This document shows, piece by piece, positions 29,510 to 38,615 of a stretch of DNA of 64,000 nt. The translations under genes and the position numbers were made by a program. Every line of letters begins with the position of its first letter. Within the stretch, counting starts at the first letter, position 1. Origin of the DNA: Methylococcaceae bacterium (GTDB lineage Bacteria > Pseudomonadota > Gammaproteobacteria > Methylococcales > Methylomonadaceae); contig JADKAL010000014.1 in NCBI GenBank assembly GCA_016715325.1, forward strand, positions 496,001-560,000, read 5' to 3'. The notes beneath the pieces were generated by a model that saw only the letters and a list, made by a program, of their open reading frames with translations, ran no database searches and was not told the DNA's origin.

Positions 29510-30688
29510 CTAGATTACTAATGTTTTTCTAATTTTAGCCCTTCGTTTTTGCCGCCAGCGCAACAAACCGGTAACGTAAAGCGCTAGCGGGACAAATCCG
29601 CTCGCCAATACAAGAATTCGTCCCGGTAAACCGGCAATTTCCCCGCTATGCAAGGGATGCATCCAGTTTAAGAATGTATCGCCGAAACCTTGCGATTTTG
29701 GCTCCCGCATCGACACTATCTTTCCGTTGTACTGGTCTATCCATACTGTAGTTTTAGGGAATCGTTTGCTGGGTTCGCCGTCTTGGTACAGTTTAATATT
29801 GAATGTACCTCTTTCGTTTGCGGGTGTTTCAATCCAACGGACTTGGGCTTGCGGGTAACGATTTGTTGCAATCGTAACGGCTTCGTCCAGAGAGATTCTA
29901 GTTTTATCTAATGTCCCCGATGAAAAATTAGCGGGCGGCTCATAAAGCGGCGATAGCTTGTTGAGTAAGGGATTGAAATAATCCGGTAACTCCAGAATAG
30001 CCCCGCTGACTAATAGAAGAAACAGCACGAGTAAGCCGTACATGCCGTTGACTTTGTGAAGGTCGTAAATGAAGCGTTCAGTGCTGGCGTTCGGTTTAAA
30101 CGTCAGCGCCGATTTTAGCTTGCCGGGTTTCGGCCACCACAGATAGACACCAATCAAGACTACAAATAGCAGTAAGATTCCGATAATTCCCATCAGAATC
30201 TTACCGGTTGTATCAAGCAAAAGTTCGTAATGAAGATCGTAAATCCAGGTCATTACATAGTCACCCCAAAAACGGGTGCTAACGACTTCTGCAGTATAAG
30301 GATTAACCCAAGCAATTAGCGGGGCAAAGTGGACGTGCTCTTTTTCCTTGGCCTTGTAGTAACGCGCCATAACCATTGCTTGCGAATGACGAGGCGCTTC
30401 TAAGCGCCAGGCACCGTTACGTTCGGGTTGGCTTTTTCTGATGGACTGAAATAGCGCTTCGTAAGGTTGCGGCTTTTGCCGGGACTGTTCTTCGGTTATT
30501 TGTAGAGCCGGATTGAGTAATTCATCCAGCTCTACATAAAAGACCAAGGCGCTACCGGTCAACCCCGCCAAAACGAATATCAAACCGATGGAAAGCCCCA
30601 AATACAAATGGAGATTCAGCCATAACGGATACCCATTGCGTTTTTTTCTTTTGCTAAAGTTTGTCGGAGTTGAACTGGCAGTCGTCAT
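29510..30688 (-). CDS. PepSY-associated membrane protein (PiuB-like)
   Basis: The 392-residue protein has four membrane segments: LYLGLSIGLIFVLAGLTGS near 30, MGIIGILLLFVVLIGVYLWW near 160, GMYGLLVLFLLLVSGAI near 205 and a C-terminal one near 360. Conserved histidines lie beside the helices (LNLHLYLG, DLHKVNG, WMHPLHSGE). This is the PepSY-TM family found with TonB-dependent siderophore receptors, proposed to act in reduction or release of iron at the inner membrane. Its start lies 9 bp after the receptor gene, so the two form an operon. Confidence 0.88.
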   Translation of the reverse strand: MTTASSTPTNFSKRKKRNGYPLWLNLHLYLGLSIGLIFVLAGLTGSALVFYVELDELLNPALQITEEQSRQKPQPYEALFQSIRKSQPERNGAWRLEAPRHSQAMVMARYYKAKEKEHVHFAPLIAWVNPYTAEVVSTRFWGDYVMTWIYDLHYELLLDTTGKILMGIIGILLLFVVLIGVYLWWPKPGKLKSALTFKPNASTERFIYDLHKVNGMYGLLVLFLLLVSGAILELPDYFNPLLNKLSPLYEPPANFSSGTLDKTRISLDEAVTIATNRYPQAQVRWIETPANERGTFNIKLYQDGEPSKRFPKTTVWIDQYNGKIVSMREPKSQGFGDTFLNWMHPLHSGEIAGLPGRILVLASGFVPLALYVTGLLRWRQKRRAKIRKTLVI

Positions 30689-30697
30689 GTGCGGAGC

Positions 30698-32836
30698 TTA
30701 CAAATCGTACTTAATATTTATAGCACCGTAGAAAGCGCGGCCATCGCCGGGGGAGTGCATAGTCGTTCCACCATTATTCCAGACGTATTCCCAGTAGGTG
30801 TCGGTCAGGTTTTTCGCCTGAAACTGCAAATCTACCCATTTGTTAACTTGATAGCCAATATCCAGGTTCAATAAGGCATATTCGCCAAACTGGCCTAAAT
30901 TATTAGTATCATCGGTGTAGTAATCACCCTGGCCAGTCGTCCAAAGCGAGGTTTTCAACTCTGGGGTAATCTGGTAATCCAAACCGGCTGAAAAAACATA
31001 GTCAGGGGTATTGATGATCTGATTCCCAACGCGCGCCGCGCTACCTTTTTCCGGTTGGACAACAATGGCTTCCTGGATAGAGTAAGTCGCCCATACACTG
31101 ACGTGATCGACTGGTTTAATGTTGACTTGAAAATCGGCTCCGCGTCTAGCGGTTGAACCTAAATTCGAAGCCTCAAAGGTTGCTAGATTACGGCTGATTT
31201 CGTTGGTCGCGGTTTGCTCCCAATATGCGATGCGACCTTCGGCCCAGTCAACGGGATTTGCCTTGATTCCAATCTCCCAGCCTTCGTTGATGGATACGGG
31301 CGAGTTGGGTATAGCAGAATTCGCTTTAAAGGTGCCTGATGCCACTCCAACTTGAAACGTTCGCCCCCAGTTGCCATACAAACTATAGCCTTCGATTGGG
31401 GTAATTACCGCACCCATTTTGGGTTGCCAGATAGTGCCGTAATTGTTTACAACGCCGCTACCACCAAAAGCCGGACTACTGCCGAAATCCTTAAAAGAAT
31501 CCCCTCCCACCCGGTCAACCCTAAACCCTGGAGTAAACCTTAACCATTTAAACGGCTGAATCAAAGTGGTTAGATAGCCACCGTAGGTATAAAAATTATA
31601 GTCTTGGTCACGCGAAGGATTTCCTTGTCGCACTCTGTCAACGGTGCCACGCCAACGGCGGTTTTTGTTGTCTTGCTGCTGAATATCAAAGCCAGCTTCC
31701 GTGGAGAAATCATCGAGAAAATCCACTTTCGGCCGCCAGGTTAACGAGGTTATCGCACCGTATTGCACTTCATTGTTCAAGCGTTCCTGCTGGTTTGATG
31801 TTCCAGGGGTTGTCGGTGCGCTGAATGTCACCCAGCGCTGGTCGTTGAAAATATTGACATAGCTTTTGGTAGACCAAGACAAATCATCGGTTAGGTTAAA
31901 ATCAAAATGCCCGCTCAATTGCCCCAATTCGCGGTTACCGCCGTCCGTTTTGTTGTGTGGGCGGGATTGAGTTGGATTATCGCGGGATTCTTCAAACGTC
32001 AGATAACCCGGCTCCTGCGCTTCTGCGTAACTATAACGCGCAATTAAGCCGACCTTATATTTGCCGTCATCAGGCGAATAAAACCACTTACCGGAAAAAC
32101 TGTTTTTGTCTGATTGGGCGTGGGCGCGGTAACCGTTGGTGTAGCGGTAGTCGGCGGTGTAATTTTGGGTAAAGCCGTTCTTTTCGTAACCCGCGCCTGA
32201 TTGAACGCTGACCGTATCAAAGCTGCCGTAACTCACCCGGCCCTTGGCGTAATTGCCGCCTTCAAACGTGCGGATGTTAGCGTTGCCGGCAATGGCGTGC
32301 AGCCCGTAGCGCGGATCGTTGGTACCGCGCACGGTTTCGATGGATTCGATATCCAAGGGGAACAACGAGTCGATAAAGTATGGGTCGCCGGCATTGTTGT
32401 TGCTGGGAATACCGTCGATGAGCAACTTGACGGCGTTGATATTGCCTTCACCGTTGAAGGCGCGGAACGAGAATTTTCCAGTCGTAATGCCTTGGTTGAA
32501 CTGGGTGATTTGCACACCCGGCATCCGGTGCAGCAAATCGAACGCAGTCAGGACGTTTTGGTCTGCAATCTTATCGGCATGCATGACATCCACCGAACTT
32601 AAAATGTCGCGGCTATCTAAAGTGCCTGTCGGTGTGGCGTTTACCGTGACTTCACCCAATTCGAACACAGAGTTATCGCTCGAGAGAGGCGCGGCGCTTG
32701 AATTCTCGACTGAATTATTAGTGCTAATTTGATCTTCGGCGTTTATGGCAGCGGCAAATGTCGTCAGCGCTAAAGCCAGGTTAATAGCTAAAGGCAATTT
32801 ACGAACTTTAAATAGTTGTTTCCTATCGGAATGCAT
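30698..32836 (-). CDS. TonB-dependent outer membrane receptor
   Basis: The 712-residue protein has a signal peptide (about 1-34, LALALTTFAAAINA) and a plug domain. The plug has a TonB-box-like start near GEVTVNAT and LLIDGIPSNNN and VRGTNDPRYGLHAIAGN motifs. A 22-strand-type barrel ends in the usual aromatic FYGAINIKYDL-like strand. It most likely imports a ferric siderophore or similar chelate; the PepSY partner downstream supports iron. A strong AAGGGG ribosome binding site precedes ATG 32836. By eye the plug-coding part (about 32080-32650) is richer in GC than the rest, with long open shadow frames. Confidence 0.9.
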   Translation of the reverse strand: MHSDRKQLFKVRKLPLAINLALALTTFAAAINAEDQISTNNSVENSSAAPLSSDNSVFELGEVTVNATPTGTLDSRDILSSVDVMHADKIADQNVLTAFDLLHRMPGVQITQFNQGITTGKFSFRAFNGEGNINAVKLLIDGIPSNNNAGDPYFIDSLFPLDIESIETVRGTNDPRYGLHAIAGNANIRTFEGGNYAKGRVSYGSFDTVSVQSGAGYEKNGFTQNYTADYRYTNGYRAHAQSDKNSFSGKWFYSPDDGKYKVGLIARYSYAEAQEPGYLTFEESRDNPTQSRPHNKTDGGNRELGQLSGHFDFNLTDDLSWSTKSYVNIFNDQRWVTFSAPTTPGTSNQQERLNNEVQYGAITSLTWRPKVDFLDDFSTEAGFDIQQQDNKNRRWRGTVDRVRQGNPSRDQDYNFYTYGGYLTTLIQPFKWLRFTPGFRVDRVGGDSFKDFGSSPAFGGSGVVNNYGTIWQPKMGAVITPIEGYSLYGNWGRTFQVGVASGTFKANSAIPNSPVSINEGWEIGIKANPVDWAEGRIAYWEQTATNEISRNLATFEASNLGSTARRGADFQVNIKPVDHVSVWATYSIQEAIVVQPEKGSAARVGNQIINTPDYVFSAGLDYQITPELKTSLWTTGQGDYYTDDTNNLGQFGEYALLNLDIGYQVNKWVDLQFQAKNLTDTYWEYVWNNGGTTMHSPGDGRAFYGAINIKYDL

Positions 32837-33143
32837 TGTGTCCCCTTAATTTGTTATTGTTTTATAAAGTTTCGTTAACGGTTTCATGCTGAACAGAAAG
32901 TCATCTATCCATAGCAGGAAGCAAGTCCCGGTGAAAACGTTAAGTTAGAAAATAAAGCAATTTTTACGCCAATATTTAAATTAATTATCGGAAAAGGGAG
33001 CTGCGCATGCAGACGCCAGGAATAATTAATTATTATTTAATTCATAGGGTTAGCTATTACTTTAAAACTGCTTTACAAGAAAAAGCCGAAAGAATTAAAA
33101 AAAGTTAAGAGGATTAGGTGAGGTTTATGGATTACTCGAGATT

Positions 33144-33167
33144 AAACTGTGTGAAATGACACAGTTT
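33144..33167. promoter_or_regulatory. Inverted-repeat operator-like site 1
   Basis: AAACTGTGT and ACACAGTTT are perfect 9-base arms around the spacer GAAATG. The TGTG...CACA layout recalls sites of dimeric helix-turn-helix regulators of the CRP/FNR type. It shares arms and spacer (GTGTGAAATGACAC) with site 2, 74 bp away. Confidence 0.5.
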
Positions 33168-33220
33168 TTAAGAAACAGGTCGTTTTTTAACCTATTGAAT
33201 TAAAGATGGTTTTAAAAAAA

Positions 33221-33238
33221 GTGTGTGATATGACACAC
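33221..33238. promoter_or_regulatory. Inverted-repeat operator-like site 2
   Basis: GTGTGT and ACACAC flank the spacer GATATG. The site is the same core as site 1 with one spacer change. The centre-to-centre distance is 74 bp, close to seven helical turns, which would place two regulator dimers on the same DNA face. It lies about 390 bp upstream of the receptor start. Confidence 0.5.
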
Positions 33239-33438
33239 CTAGTAGGTCAAATGACTCAATTTTTAACCGCGAATATGAGACTTTCCCGGTATGTTAATGG
33301 TTTAAGCCTGTGTTTTGATAGACGGCGGAGAGGCAAACGTAGGTTTATTTCATCGAAATACAAACGAATAAGCATGTTAATTAATAAACACAGCTTTAAT
33401 TCACTGCCCGGGACTAATTCCAGATTAGACCGGGTAAT

Positions 33439-34368
33439 CTAAGCTCTCAGCGCAAGCGGAATAATCGAAGATGTGTCGAATTGATTATATCTCCCGGTCA
33501 GTTGATTGATGAAATAAAGCGAATAGGAAGGTAAATAACTCTGTTTTAAATAAGCAAATTTAGTTGTCGATGCCGGGATCAGATGCGTTAAATCCAAAGC
33601 AACCAAATCGGAATCGATGTCCGGTTCGTAAGAAGGGCCTGCAATAATACCCACGCCGAAGCCTAATCGCACATAGGTTTTAATGACATCCGAATCGGCT
33701 GCCGCCAAGGTAATATCTAGCTCGATGCCTTCCTTTTCAAAGGCTTTTTCGATGTTGCTCCGGCCGGTAAAGCCTTTACTGTAGGTTAAAATGGGAAACG
33801 TTCCGATGCGTTGCAACGTGATTGTCCCGTTAGTCAGGGGATGCCCTTTGGGAACCACGATGATATGGTGCCATTGGTAGCAGGGTTTGATTACCAACTT
33901 CTCGTCTTCGAGCATGTGTTCGGTGCAGATCGAAATGTCGGCCTTATGTTGATGTAATAAATCGATTAATTTACCCGGCGATGATTGTTCAATATAGATT
34001 TTGATACCGGGATATTTTTCTCTAAATTTGCTGATAGGTCCGGGCAAAAAATATTTCGCTTGCGTATGGGTGGTCGCAATATGCAAAAAGCCGTTTCGAT
34101 TATCCAGAAAATCATCGGCCAGCGCGCGGATATTCCGCCTAGCCTGATTCACCGACAAAACTTCTTCGAGAATTCGAGTACCCAACGGCGTCGGCCCTAA
34201 CAATCGTTTACCGTGCCGCTCGAACAAAGGCGCGCCGATTTCGTCTTCCAACATTAATAATTGCCGACTCACAGCGGATTGAACGATATTCATCTTTTCC
34301 GCGGCTTTGGTTAGGTTATAGCCGGTTTCCTGTAACAGATGCAAAATTTCGAGTTGATTTAGGTTCAT
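33439..34368 (-). CDS. cysB: LysR-type regulator of sulfur assimilation (CysB-like)
   Basis: The 309-residue protein has the CysB/Cbl-type start MNLNQLEILHLLQETGYNLT, with a winged helix-turn-helix (KAAEKMNIVQSAVSRQL, 20-36). A long linker helix and a sulfate/acetylserine-binding co-inducer domain follow (TTHTQAKYFLPGPISKF, EQSSPGKLIDLL, ITLAAADSDVIKTYVRLGFGVG). It is expected to activate sulfate-uptake and cysteine genes under sulfur limitation. It starts 20 bp after cysA in the same direction, so it is the last gene of the sulfate transport operon, and the IS in cysA may reduce its transcription by polarity. Confidence 0.9.
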   Translation of the reverse strand: MNLNQLEILHLLQETGYNLTKAAEKMNIVQSAVSRQLLMLEDEIGAPLFERHGKRLLGPTPLGTRILEEVLSVNQARRNIRALADDFLDNRNGFLHIATTHTQAKYFLPGPISKFREKYPGIKIYIEQSSPGKLIDLLHQHKADISICTEHMLEDEKLVIKPCYQWHHIIVVPKGHPLTNGTITLQRIGTFPILTYSKGFTGRSNIEKAFEKEGIELDITLAAADSDVIKTYVRLGFGVGIIAGPSYEPDIDSDLVALDLTHLIPASTTKFAYLKQSYLPSYSLYFINQLTGRYNQFDTSSIIPLALRA

Positions 34369-34388
34369 AGCGGATTAAACATATCAAA

Positions 34389-35377
34389 TCAAACGTAATA
34401 ATTTGTCGACGCTTCCGGCACTTGAGGTTTCGACAAGTTAAACCAATGGGCGTGTTTAATAAATAACGAGACCTTATCGCCCGTTTTAAGGTCGAGTTGT
34501 TTAAATTGGTCGCTAGGCATTTCCGCATAAATCGTTTTAGTCGAACCGTTGGTTCCGTCTTTATACAATTCCAGACGAATCATTGCGCCTAGATGTTGCC
34601 AATCTTTCAGGATAATCGGCGAAGTCGATGACTTGCTCAGCTTTTCAACGCCGATATGATGCGGACGAACATGCGCCGTAATGCCTTCCGCATCGTCAAG
34701 CACAACGCCCGCGCCTCTAAGCCAGTCGGAATCGCCTTGTTCCAAATGAAAAACGTTGGTTTGACCGATAAAGTGCGAGACGAAATCGTTTTTCGGGTAG
34801 TCGTAGATTTCACTCGGCGTCCCTTTTTGCTCGATTTTGCCGTGATTCAGAACGACAATCTGGCTGGCGACTTCCATCGCTTCTTCCTGATCGTGCGTCA
34901 CAAAAATAGTTGTTACATTCAACTCATGGTGAAGATGCCTGAGCCACAGGCGTAAATCCTTGCGGACGCTGGCATCCAGCGCGCCGAAGGGTTCGTCCAG
35001 CAATAACACCGAAGGTTCTATTGCCAAGGCGCGAGCGAGGGCGATACGTTGGCGTTGGCCGCCAGAGAGTTGATCCGGAAAGCGATGGTTAAGCCAGTCC
35101 AGTTGAACCAGATTTAATAGAGCATGGACTTTTTCCTTGATTTGGGATTCTGTCGGCCTGAGATTTTTAGGCTTAACCCGTAATCCGAATGCGACGTTAT
35201 CGAATACCGTCATGTGCCGAAATAAGGCGTAGTGCTGGAACACGAAGCCGATACCGCGATGCCTCACATGTTGATCGGTTTTGTCTTCGCCTCTTAGCCA
35301 CACCCTACCTTCATCAGGTCGTTCAAGTCCGGCGATAATCCGCAATAAGGTTGTTTTACCGCAACCGGAAGGACCTA
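34389..35377 (-). pseudogene. cysA: Sulfate ABC transporter ATPase CysA, 3' part, interrupted by IS
   Basis: The reading frame from the insertion junction encodes [20 protein letters not shown] (Walker A). It also has the signature [16 protein letters not shown], Walker [12 protein letters not shown], the switch FVTHDQEEA and a C-terminal TOBE-like regulatory domain. The first about 33 codons lie beyond the IS630 element, at 36499-36600. Joined, the gene would encode about 362 residues, normal for CysA. As written, this part has no proper start, since the first in-frame ATG (35345) lies after Walker A. Sulfate uptake through this transporter should therefore be abolished unless the element excises or another ATPase substitutes. 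Confidence 0.92.
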
Positions 35378-36124
35378 GTGTAACGTCCTCAACATATCTT
35401 TAGCTTTGTCTACTTTAGCCAAGATCGTCTCTGGTTTGGCTGTCCAATGGTAAGGTTTTGGGTTGCTATTGCGGTGGTCGAGATACTCCTGTATCGCTGT
35501 TTTGAGGTCGTCAACACTGTGGAAAACACCACGCCGGATACGTTCCTCGGTAATGTCCCGGAAGAAACGCTCGACTAAGTTGAGCCATGAGGCCGAGGTT
35601 GGCGTGAAGTGTAAGTGGAACCGGGGATGCTGGGCCAGCCAGTCCTTTACTTCGGCATGTTTGTGCGTCGCATAGTTGTCGACGATCAAATGCAATGCCA
35701 AGGTTTTGTCGGTTCGCCGGTCAATTGTCTTCAGGAACTTGAGGAACTCGTCGTGGCGGTGCCTGGGCTGGCATTGCCCAATCACCGTTCCGGTCTGCAC
35801 GTCGAGTGCCGCAAACAAAGTTGTGGTGCCATGTCGCTTATAATCGTGCGTCATCGTCCCGCATTTTCCCGGCTTCATCGGCAGGCCGGGTTGGCTACGA
35901 TCTAGCGCCTGGATTTGGCTTTTCTCGTCGACGGAAAACACGATGGCCTTCTCCGGTGGGTCCAGGTAAAGGCCCACGACATCGCGCAACTTTTCGGCGA
36001 ACAGCGGGTCGTTCGAAACCCAAAGCCCTTCACTTGATGGGGCTTCAGTTTGTGCTCCCGCCAGATGCCGTGCACCGCCATCCGGGAAATGCCGACCTGC
36101 TCCGCCATCGTCCGGCAACTCCAC
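35375..36124 (-). CDS. IS630 transposase, catalytic DDE part (frame 3)
   Basis: The authentic portion starts near 36018 at [20 protein letters not shown]. It carries the DDE catalytic residues: Asp in [14 protein letters not shown], Asp in [12 protein letters not shown] and Glu in [12 protein letters not shown]. This is the RNase H-like transposase core of the IS630/Tc1 superfamily. The stop lies at the left end of the element. As written the three frames would not give one protein, yet the element's ends are pristine. Confidence 0.85.
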   Translation of the reverse strand: MELPDDGGAGRHFPDGGARHLAGAQTEAPSSEGLWVSNDPLFAEKLRDVVGLYLDPPEKAIVFSVDEKSQIQALDRSQPGLPMKPGKCGTMTHDYKRHGTTTLFAALDVQTGTVIGQCQPRHRHDEFLKFLKTIDRRTDKTLALHLIVDNYATHKHAEVKDWLAQHPRFHLHFTPTSASWLNLVERFFRDITEERIRRGVFHSVDDLKTAIQEYLDHRNSNPKPYHWTAKPETILAKVDKAKDMLRTLH

Positions 36125-36276
36125 TGCGTCGCGGCAGCCGGTTTACCGGTCAATGTCAAGGCCAGGACTTCTTGGACTTTGTCAGTCGGCAGCGGCGGTA
36201 TCCGCGACGGGCGGGTCTTGCCTTTCTTGAGCCCTTCAACACCACTTTCGAGATAGCGATTCCGCCACTTGTTCAA
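35902..36276 (-). CDS. IS630 transposase, middle part (frame 2)
   Basis: The frame encodes the second helix-turn-helix region: [15 protein letters not shown], then [20 protein letters not shown] and [14 protein letters not shown]. After that it goes out of frame. One extra base in the TTT/GGG runs near 36017-36024 joins it to the catalytic part at [11 protein letters not shown]. Residues after KGF are out-of-frame translation. Confidence 0.7.
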   Translation of the reverse strand: MNKWRNRYLESGVEGLKKGKTRPSRIPPLPTDKVQEVLALTLTGKPAAATQWSCRTMAEQVGISRMAVHGIWREHKLKPHQVKGFGFRTTRCSPKSCAMSWAFTWTHRRRPSCFPSTRKAKSRR

Positions 36277-36470
36277 GGTCGGGTTGCTGACCCCAACGTT
36301 GCCATAATGACCGTTGTTGACAAGCCCTCGGCGGTCATCAGTACCATTCTAGCCCGTAGTCTTTGTTTAGCCCCAACAGACCGGCTCTTCACCCAGCGTT
36401 CCAGTTCTGTTCGATCCTCTTCAATCAGTGTAATTTTCATTGGCGTTCTCATGGACACCAATTGTATCAT
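36273..36470 (-). CDS. IS630 transposase, N-terminal helix-turn-helix part (frame 1)
   Basis: The coding start is probably MKITLIEEDRTELERWV, within a slightly longer open frame. It forms the first half of a helix-turn-helix DNA-binding domain and then runs out of frame after TVIMATLG. One more G/C in the CCCC run at 36291-36294 would continue it as [11 protein letters not shown] in the next frame. Programmed frameshifting is known for some IS families, but the lesion looks like others in this window. Confidence 0.75.
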   Translation of the reverse strand: MIQLVSMRTPMKITLIEEDRTELERWVKSRSVGAKQRLRARMVLMTAEGLSTTVIMATLGSATRP

Positions 36471-36498
36471 ATCTTAATGTTTGTTGAGGACGTTACAC

Positions 36499-36600
36499 TA
36501 GTAAGGCAACCAACTCGCCTTCCGGAATCTCCAGATTGATTTGATCCAAGGCTGAAAACTGCCCGAAATTTTTACTGATATTAGAAAGAACAATACTCAT
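36499..36600 (-). pseudogene. cysA: CysA, 5' part, separated by IS630
   Basis: This 102-bp fragment begins with ATG at 36600 and encodes [18 protein letters not shown] through [12 protein letters not shown], the normal start of CysA up to the residue before the Walker A motif. It then runs into the IS inverted repeat. It lies 36 bp after the cysW stop, in the same operon. Confidence 0.9.
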
Positions 36601-36636
36601 TTTTTAAAATCTCAAATAGGTCAATGGGGAGAGGAA

Positions 36637-37503
36637 TTAGTTGTTTTCGCTCTGTTTCCATTCAAGAAAGGTTTTCAAGATAAGCGTTACTATCGCAAGC
36701 CCCGCCAATATTGAAGCGCCCGCAAAAGCGCCAACGACGTCATAATCGTTATAGTTAACCTCGACATGTAAAGGTAATGTGTTGGTTAAACCGCGTATAT
36801 GACCGGATACGACCGAGACCGCACCGAATTCACCCATAGATCTGGCATTACACAGCAACACGCCGTACAACAATGCCCACTTAATATTAGGTAGGGTGAT
36901 CTTAAAGAACGTAACCCAACCGCTGGCGCCTAATGAAAGTGCGGCCTCCTCTTCTTCACTACCCATCTCCTGCATCAAAGGAATTAGTTGCCTGGCAACA
37001 AAAGGGAAGGTAACGAACAAGGTTGCCAAAATTATTCCTGGAATTGCAAAAATGATTTTGATGTCATGATCAGACAGCCATTCACCAAAGACGCCTTGCA
37101 TTCCGAATAACAATACAAAAATAACACCGGAAATGACTGGCGACACTGAAAACGGCAAATCGATCAAGGTTGTTAACAGGCTTTTGCCTCTGAACTCAAA
37201 GCGGGTAATCGCCCAAGCTGCGGAAATACCGAAAATGGTGTTCAAAGGAACCGTTACCAATGCAGTTAAGACGGTTAAACCGATAGCGGACAGTGTGTCC
37301 GGTTGGGTTAATGCCGACCAATATTCACCAAAGCCTTTTGAAAATGCTTCATAAAGAACAAGGCCTAAAGGTAGGCATAAAAATAGGATCATGAAGCCGA
37401 TGGAGATGGCTATTAAAGTAAAACGCACCCAATCCGGTTCGCTTAAGGCGTATCGTTGCGGATGTTGTTGGGTATTGCCGATCGGTTGAACAGTCGCACT
37501 CAT
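36637..37503 (-). CDS. cysW: Sulfate ABC transporter permease CysW
   Basis: The 288-residue inner-membrane protein has six predicted helices and the ATPase-coupling EAA loop ([20 protein letters not shown], about 195-215). The [20 protein letters not shown] stretch near the C-terminus is characteristic of CysW. With CysT it forms the sulfate/thiosulfate channel driven by CysA. It starts 13 bp after cysT. The gene is intact, but its partner ATPase is disrupted immediately downstream. Confidence 0.93.
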   Translation of the reverse strand: MSATVQPIGNTQQHPQRYALSEPDWVRFTLIAISIGFMILFLCLPLGLVLYEAFSKGFGEYWSALTQPDTLSAIGLTVLTALVTVPLNTIFGISAAWAITRFEFRGKSLLTTLIDLPFSVSPVISGVIFVLLFGMQGVFGEWLSDHDIKIIFAIPGIILATLFVTFPFVARQLIPLMQEMGSEEEEAALSLGASGWVTFFKITLPNIKWALLYGVLLCNARSMGEFGAVSVVSGHIRGLTNTLPLHVEVNYNDYDVVGAFAGASILAGLAIVTLILKTFLEWKQSENN

Positions 37504-37516
37504 GATTGATACCGTA

Positions 37517-38344
37517 TTAGAGCTGTCCTGAACGTTTACGCGCCCAGAGTTGTAATAAATTAATCACAAAGAGTAATAAGAAAGAAATTACTAGCATGGT
37601 CAGTGCAATGGCTGTTGCACCTTCCATGTCGTATTGTTCCAGTTTTGTAACGATTAATAACGGTACGATTTCAGACACATAGGGTAAATTACCGGCAATA
37701 AAGATAACCGAACCGTATTCACCGACGCCGCGAGCGAACGACAGGGCAAATCCTGTCAGCAGGGCGGGAAAAATATTGGGAAAGATTATTTTTCCAAATA
37801 TTTGCAGTCTGGAGGCTCCCATACTGCAGGCGGCTTCTTCCATCGAGGTGTCGAACTCAAGTAAAACCGGCTCAACTGTGCGCACCACAAAGGGGATGCT
37901 GATAAAAACTAAGGCGACGACAATGCCGAGAGGTTTAAACGCAACTTGAACGCCGAAAAGATCTAAAAGCAATTTACCGAGAAAACCACTAGGTTGAAAA
38001 ATCGTTGCCAAAACGATTCCAGCTACTGCGGTGGGCAAGGCAAACGGCAGGTCAATCAGGGCGTGAAAAAAACGTTTGCCGACGAAGGTATAACGCACTA
38101 ATACCCACGCAACCATCACACCGAAAAAACTGGCAACCGCAGCGGCAATCAGGGCCGTACTAAAACTGACTTTAAAGGAAGCTAAAACTCGCTTGTGGGT
38201 AATAATTGCAAGGTAATCGTCCCAGGATAGTTTAAAACTATGAAACACCAGCGTACTCAATGGGATTAATACCACTAAACTGAGATAGACGACAGTGAAA
38301 CCGACGGCCGGTCGAAATCCGGGCATAATATTACTTTGAGACAT
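37517..38344 (-). CDS. cysT: Sulfate ABC transporter permease CysT
   Basis: The 275-residue protein has six membrane helices, the coupling loop [19 protein letters not shown] and the [19 protein letters not shown] segment diagnostic of CysT/CysU. The [15 protein letters not shown] stretch is highly typical. It lies about 270 bp downstream of sbp, with two hairpins in the gap, and just upstream of cysW. Confidence 0.93.
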   Translation of the reverse strand: MSQSNIMPGFRPAVGFTVVYLSLVVLIPLSTLVFHSFKLSWDDYLAIITHKRVLASFKVSFSTALIAAAVASFFGVMVAWVLVRYTFVGKRFFHALIDLPFALPTAVAGIVLATIFQPSGFLGKLLLDLFGVQVAFKPLGIVVALVFISIPFVVRTVEPVLLEFDTSMEEAACSMGASRLQIFGKIIFPNIFPALLTGFALSFARGVGEYGSVIFIAGNLPYVSEIVPLLIVTKLEQYDMEGATAIALTMLVISFLLLFVINLLQLWARKRSGQL

Positions 38345-38399
38345 TGTTGTTTTTCCGCCTGTAGTTATCTACTTTGCAAAACTCTTTTTCGTTTTCAAC

Positions 38400-38423
38400 C
38401 TTATTGCTAAAAAGAGCAATAAG
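38400..38423. other. Hairpin between sbp and cysT (a)
   Basis: CTTATTGCT and AGCAATAAG form perfect 9-base arms around the 6-base loop AAAAAG. It lies 56 bp before the cysT start. No U-run follows on the minus strand, so it is more likely an RNA processing or stability element than a terminator. Confidence 0.5.
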
Positions 38424-38453
38424 TTATTTATTCTGAAGCCTTTTTTTTACCGG

Positions 38454-38485
38454 ATTGCTGCATCACAAGAACCTGATGCAGCAAT
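38454..38485. other. Hairpin between sbp and cysT (b)
   Basis: ATTGCTGCATCA and TGATGCAGCAAT form perfect 12-base arms with an 8-base loop, about 130 bp downstream of the sbp stop. On the minus-strand transcript it is followed by an A-run rather than a U-run. It could cap the 3' end of a stable sbp message, allowing more binding protein than permease, as is common in binding-protein operons. That role is inferred. Confidence 0.55.
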
Positions 38486-38615
38486 GATAAAACGGTGCAA
38501 AATATATTTTTTATCTAACAAGATAGTTGAGGGTATAAAACGATTGTCCAGATTGTCGATATTGTTTTCATACCTTGGAATTTCAGCTTTGAGGTTTTCA
38601 AAACGAAGTATTTCT

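Larger units (their letters stand above)
32837..33438. other. Intergenic region upstream of the TonB receptor
   Basis: These 602 bases separate the 3' end of the cysB-like gene from the TonB receptor start. They hold two similar inverted-repeat sites (listed separately). A weaker related site, GTCAAATGAC, lies at 33246-33255, 21 bp from the second, roughly two helical turns. No Fur-box-like sequence stood out, and no convincing small gene is visible. Confidence 0.5.
35378..36498 (-). mobile_element. IS630-family insertion sequence inserted in cysA
   Basis: The 1,121-bp element is bounded by perfect 17-bp inverted repeats (GTGTAACGTCCTCAACA at 35378-35394 and its complement at 36482-36498). 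It is flanked on both sides by TA (35376-35377, 36499-36500), the target duplicated by IS630/Tc1-type elements. Removing the element and one TA restores an uninterrupted cysA ([14 protein letters not shown]). The perfect repeats and exact target duplication indicate a recent insertion. Its transposase is distributed over three frames. Confidence 0.95.

Noticed and set aside
32201..32602. Long plus-strand frame opposite the TonB receptor
   Set aside because: It is an antisense shadow in the GC-richer plug region; the receptor frame has clear family motifs.
33206..33442. 78-codon plus-strand frame upstream of the TonB receptor
   Set aside because: It overlaps the operator-like inverted repeats and the 3' end of cysB, and its composition is not protein-like.
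35806..36477. 223-codon plus-strand frame inside the IS element
   Set aside because: It is antisense to the transposase; the minus strand carries the DDE motif and helix-turn-helix.
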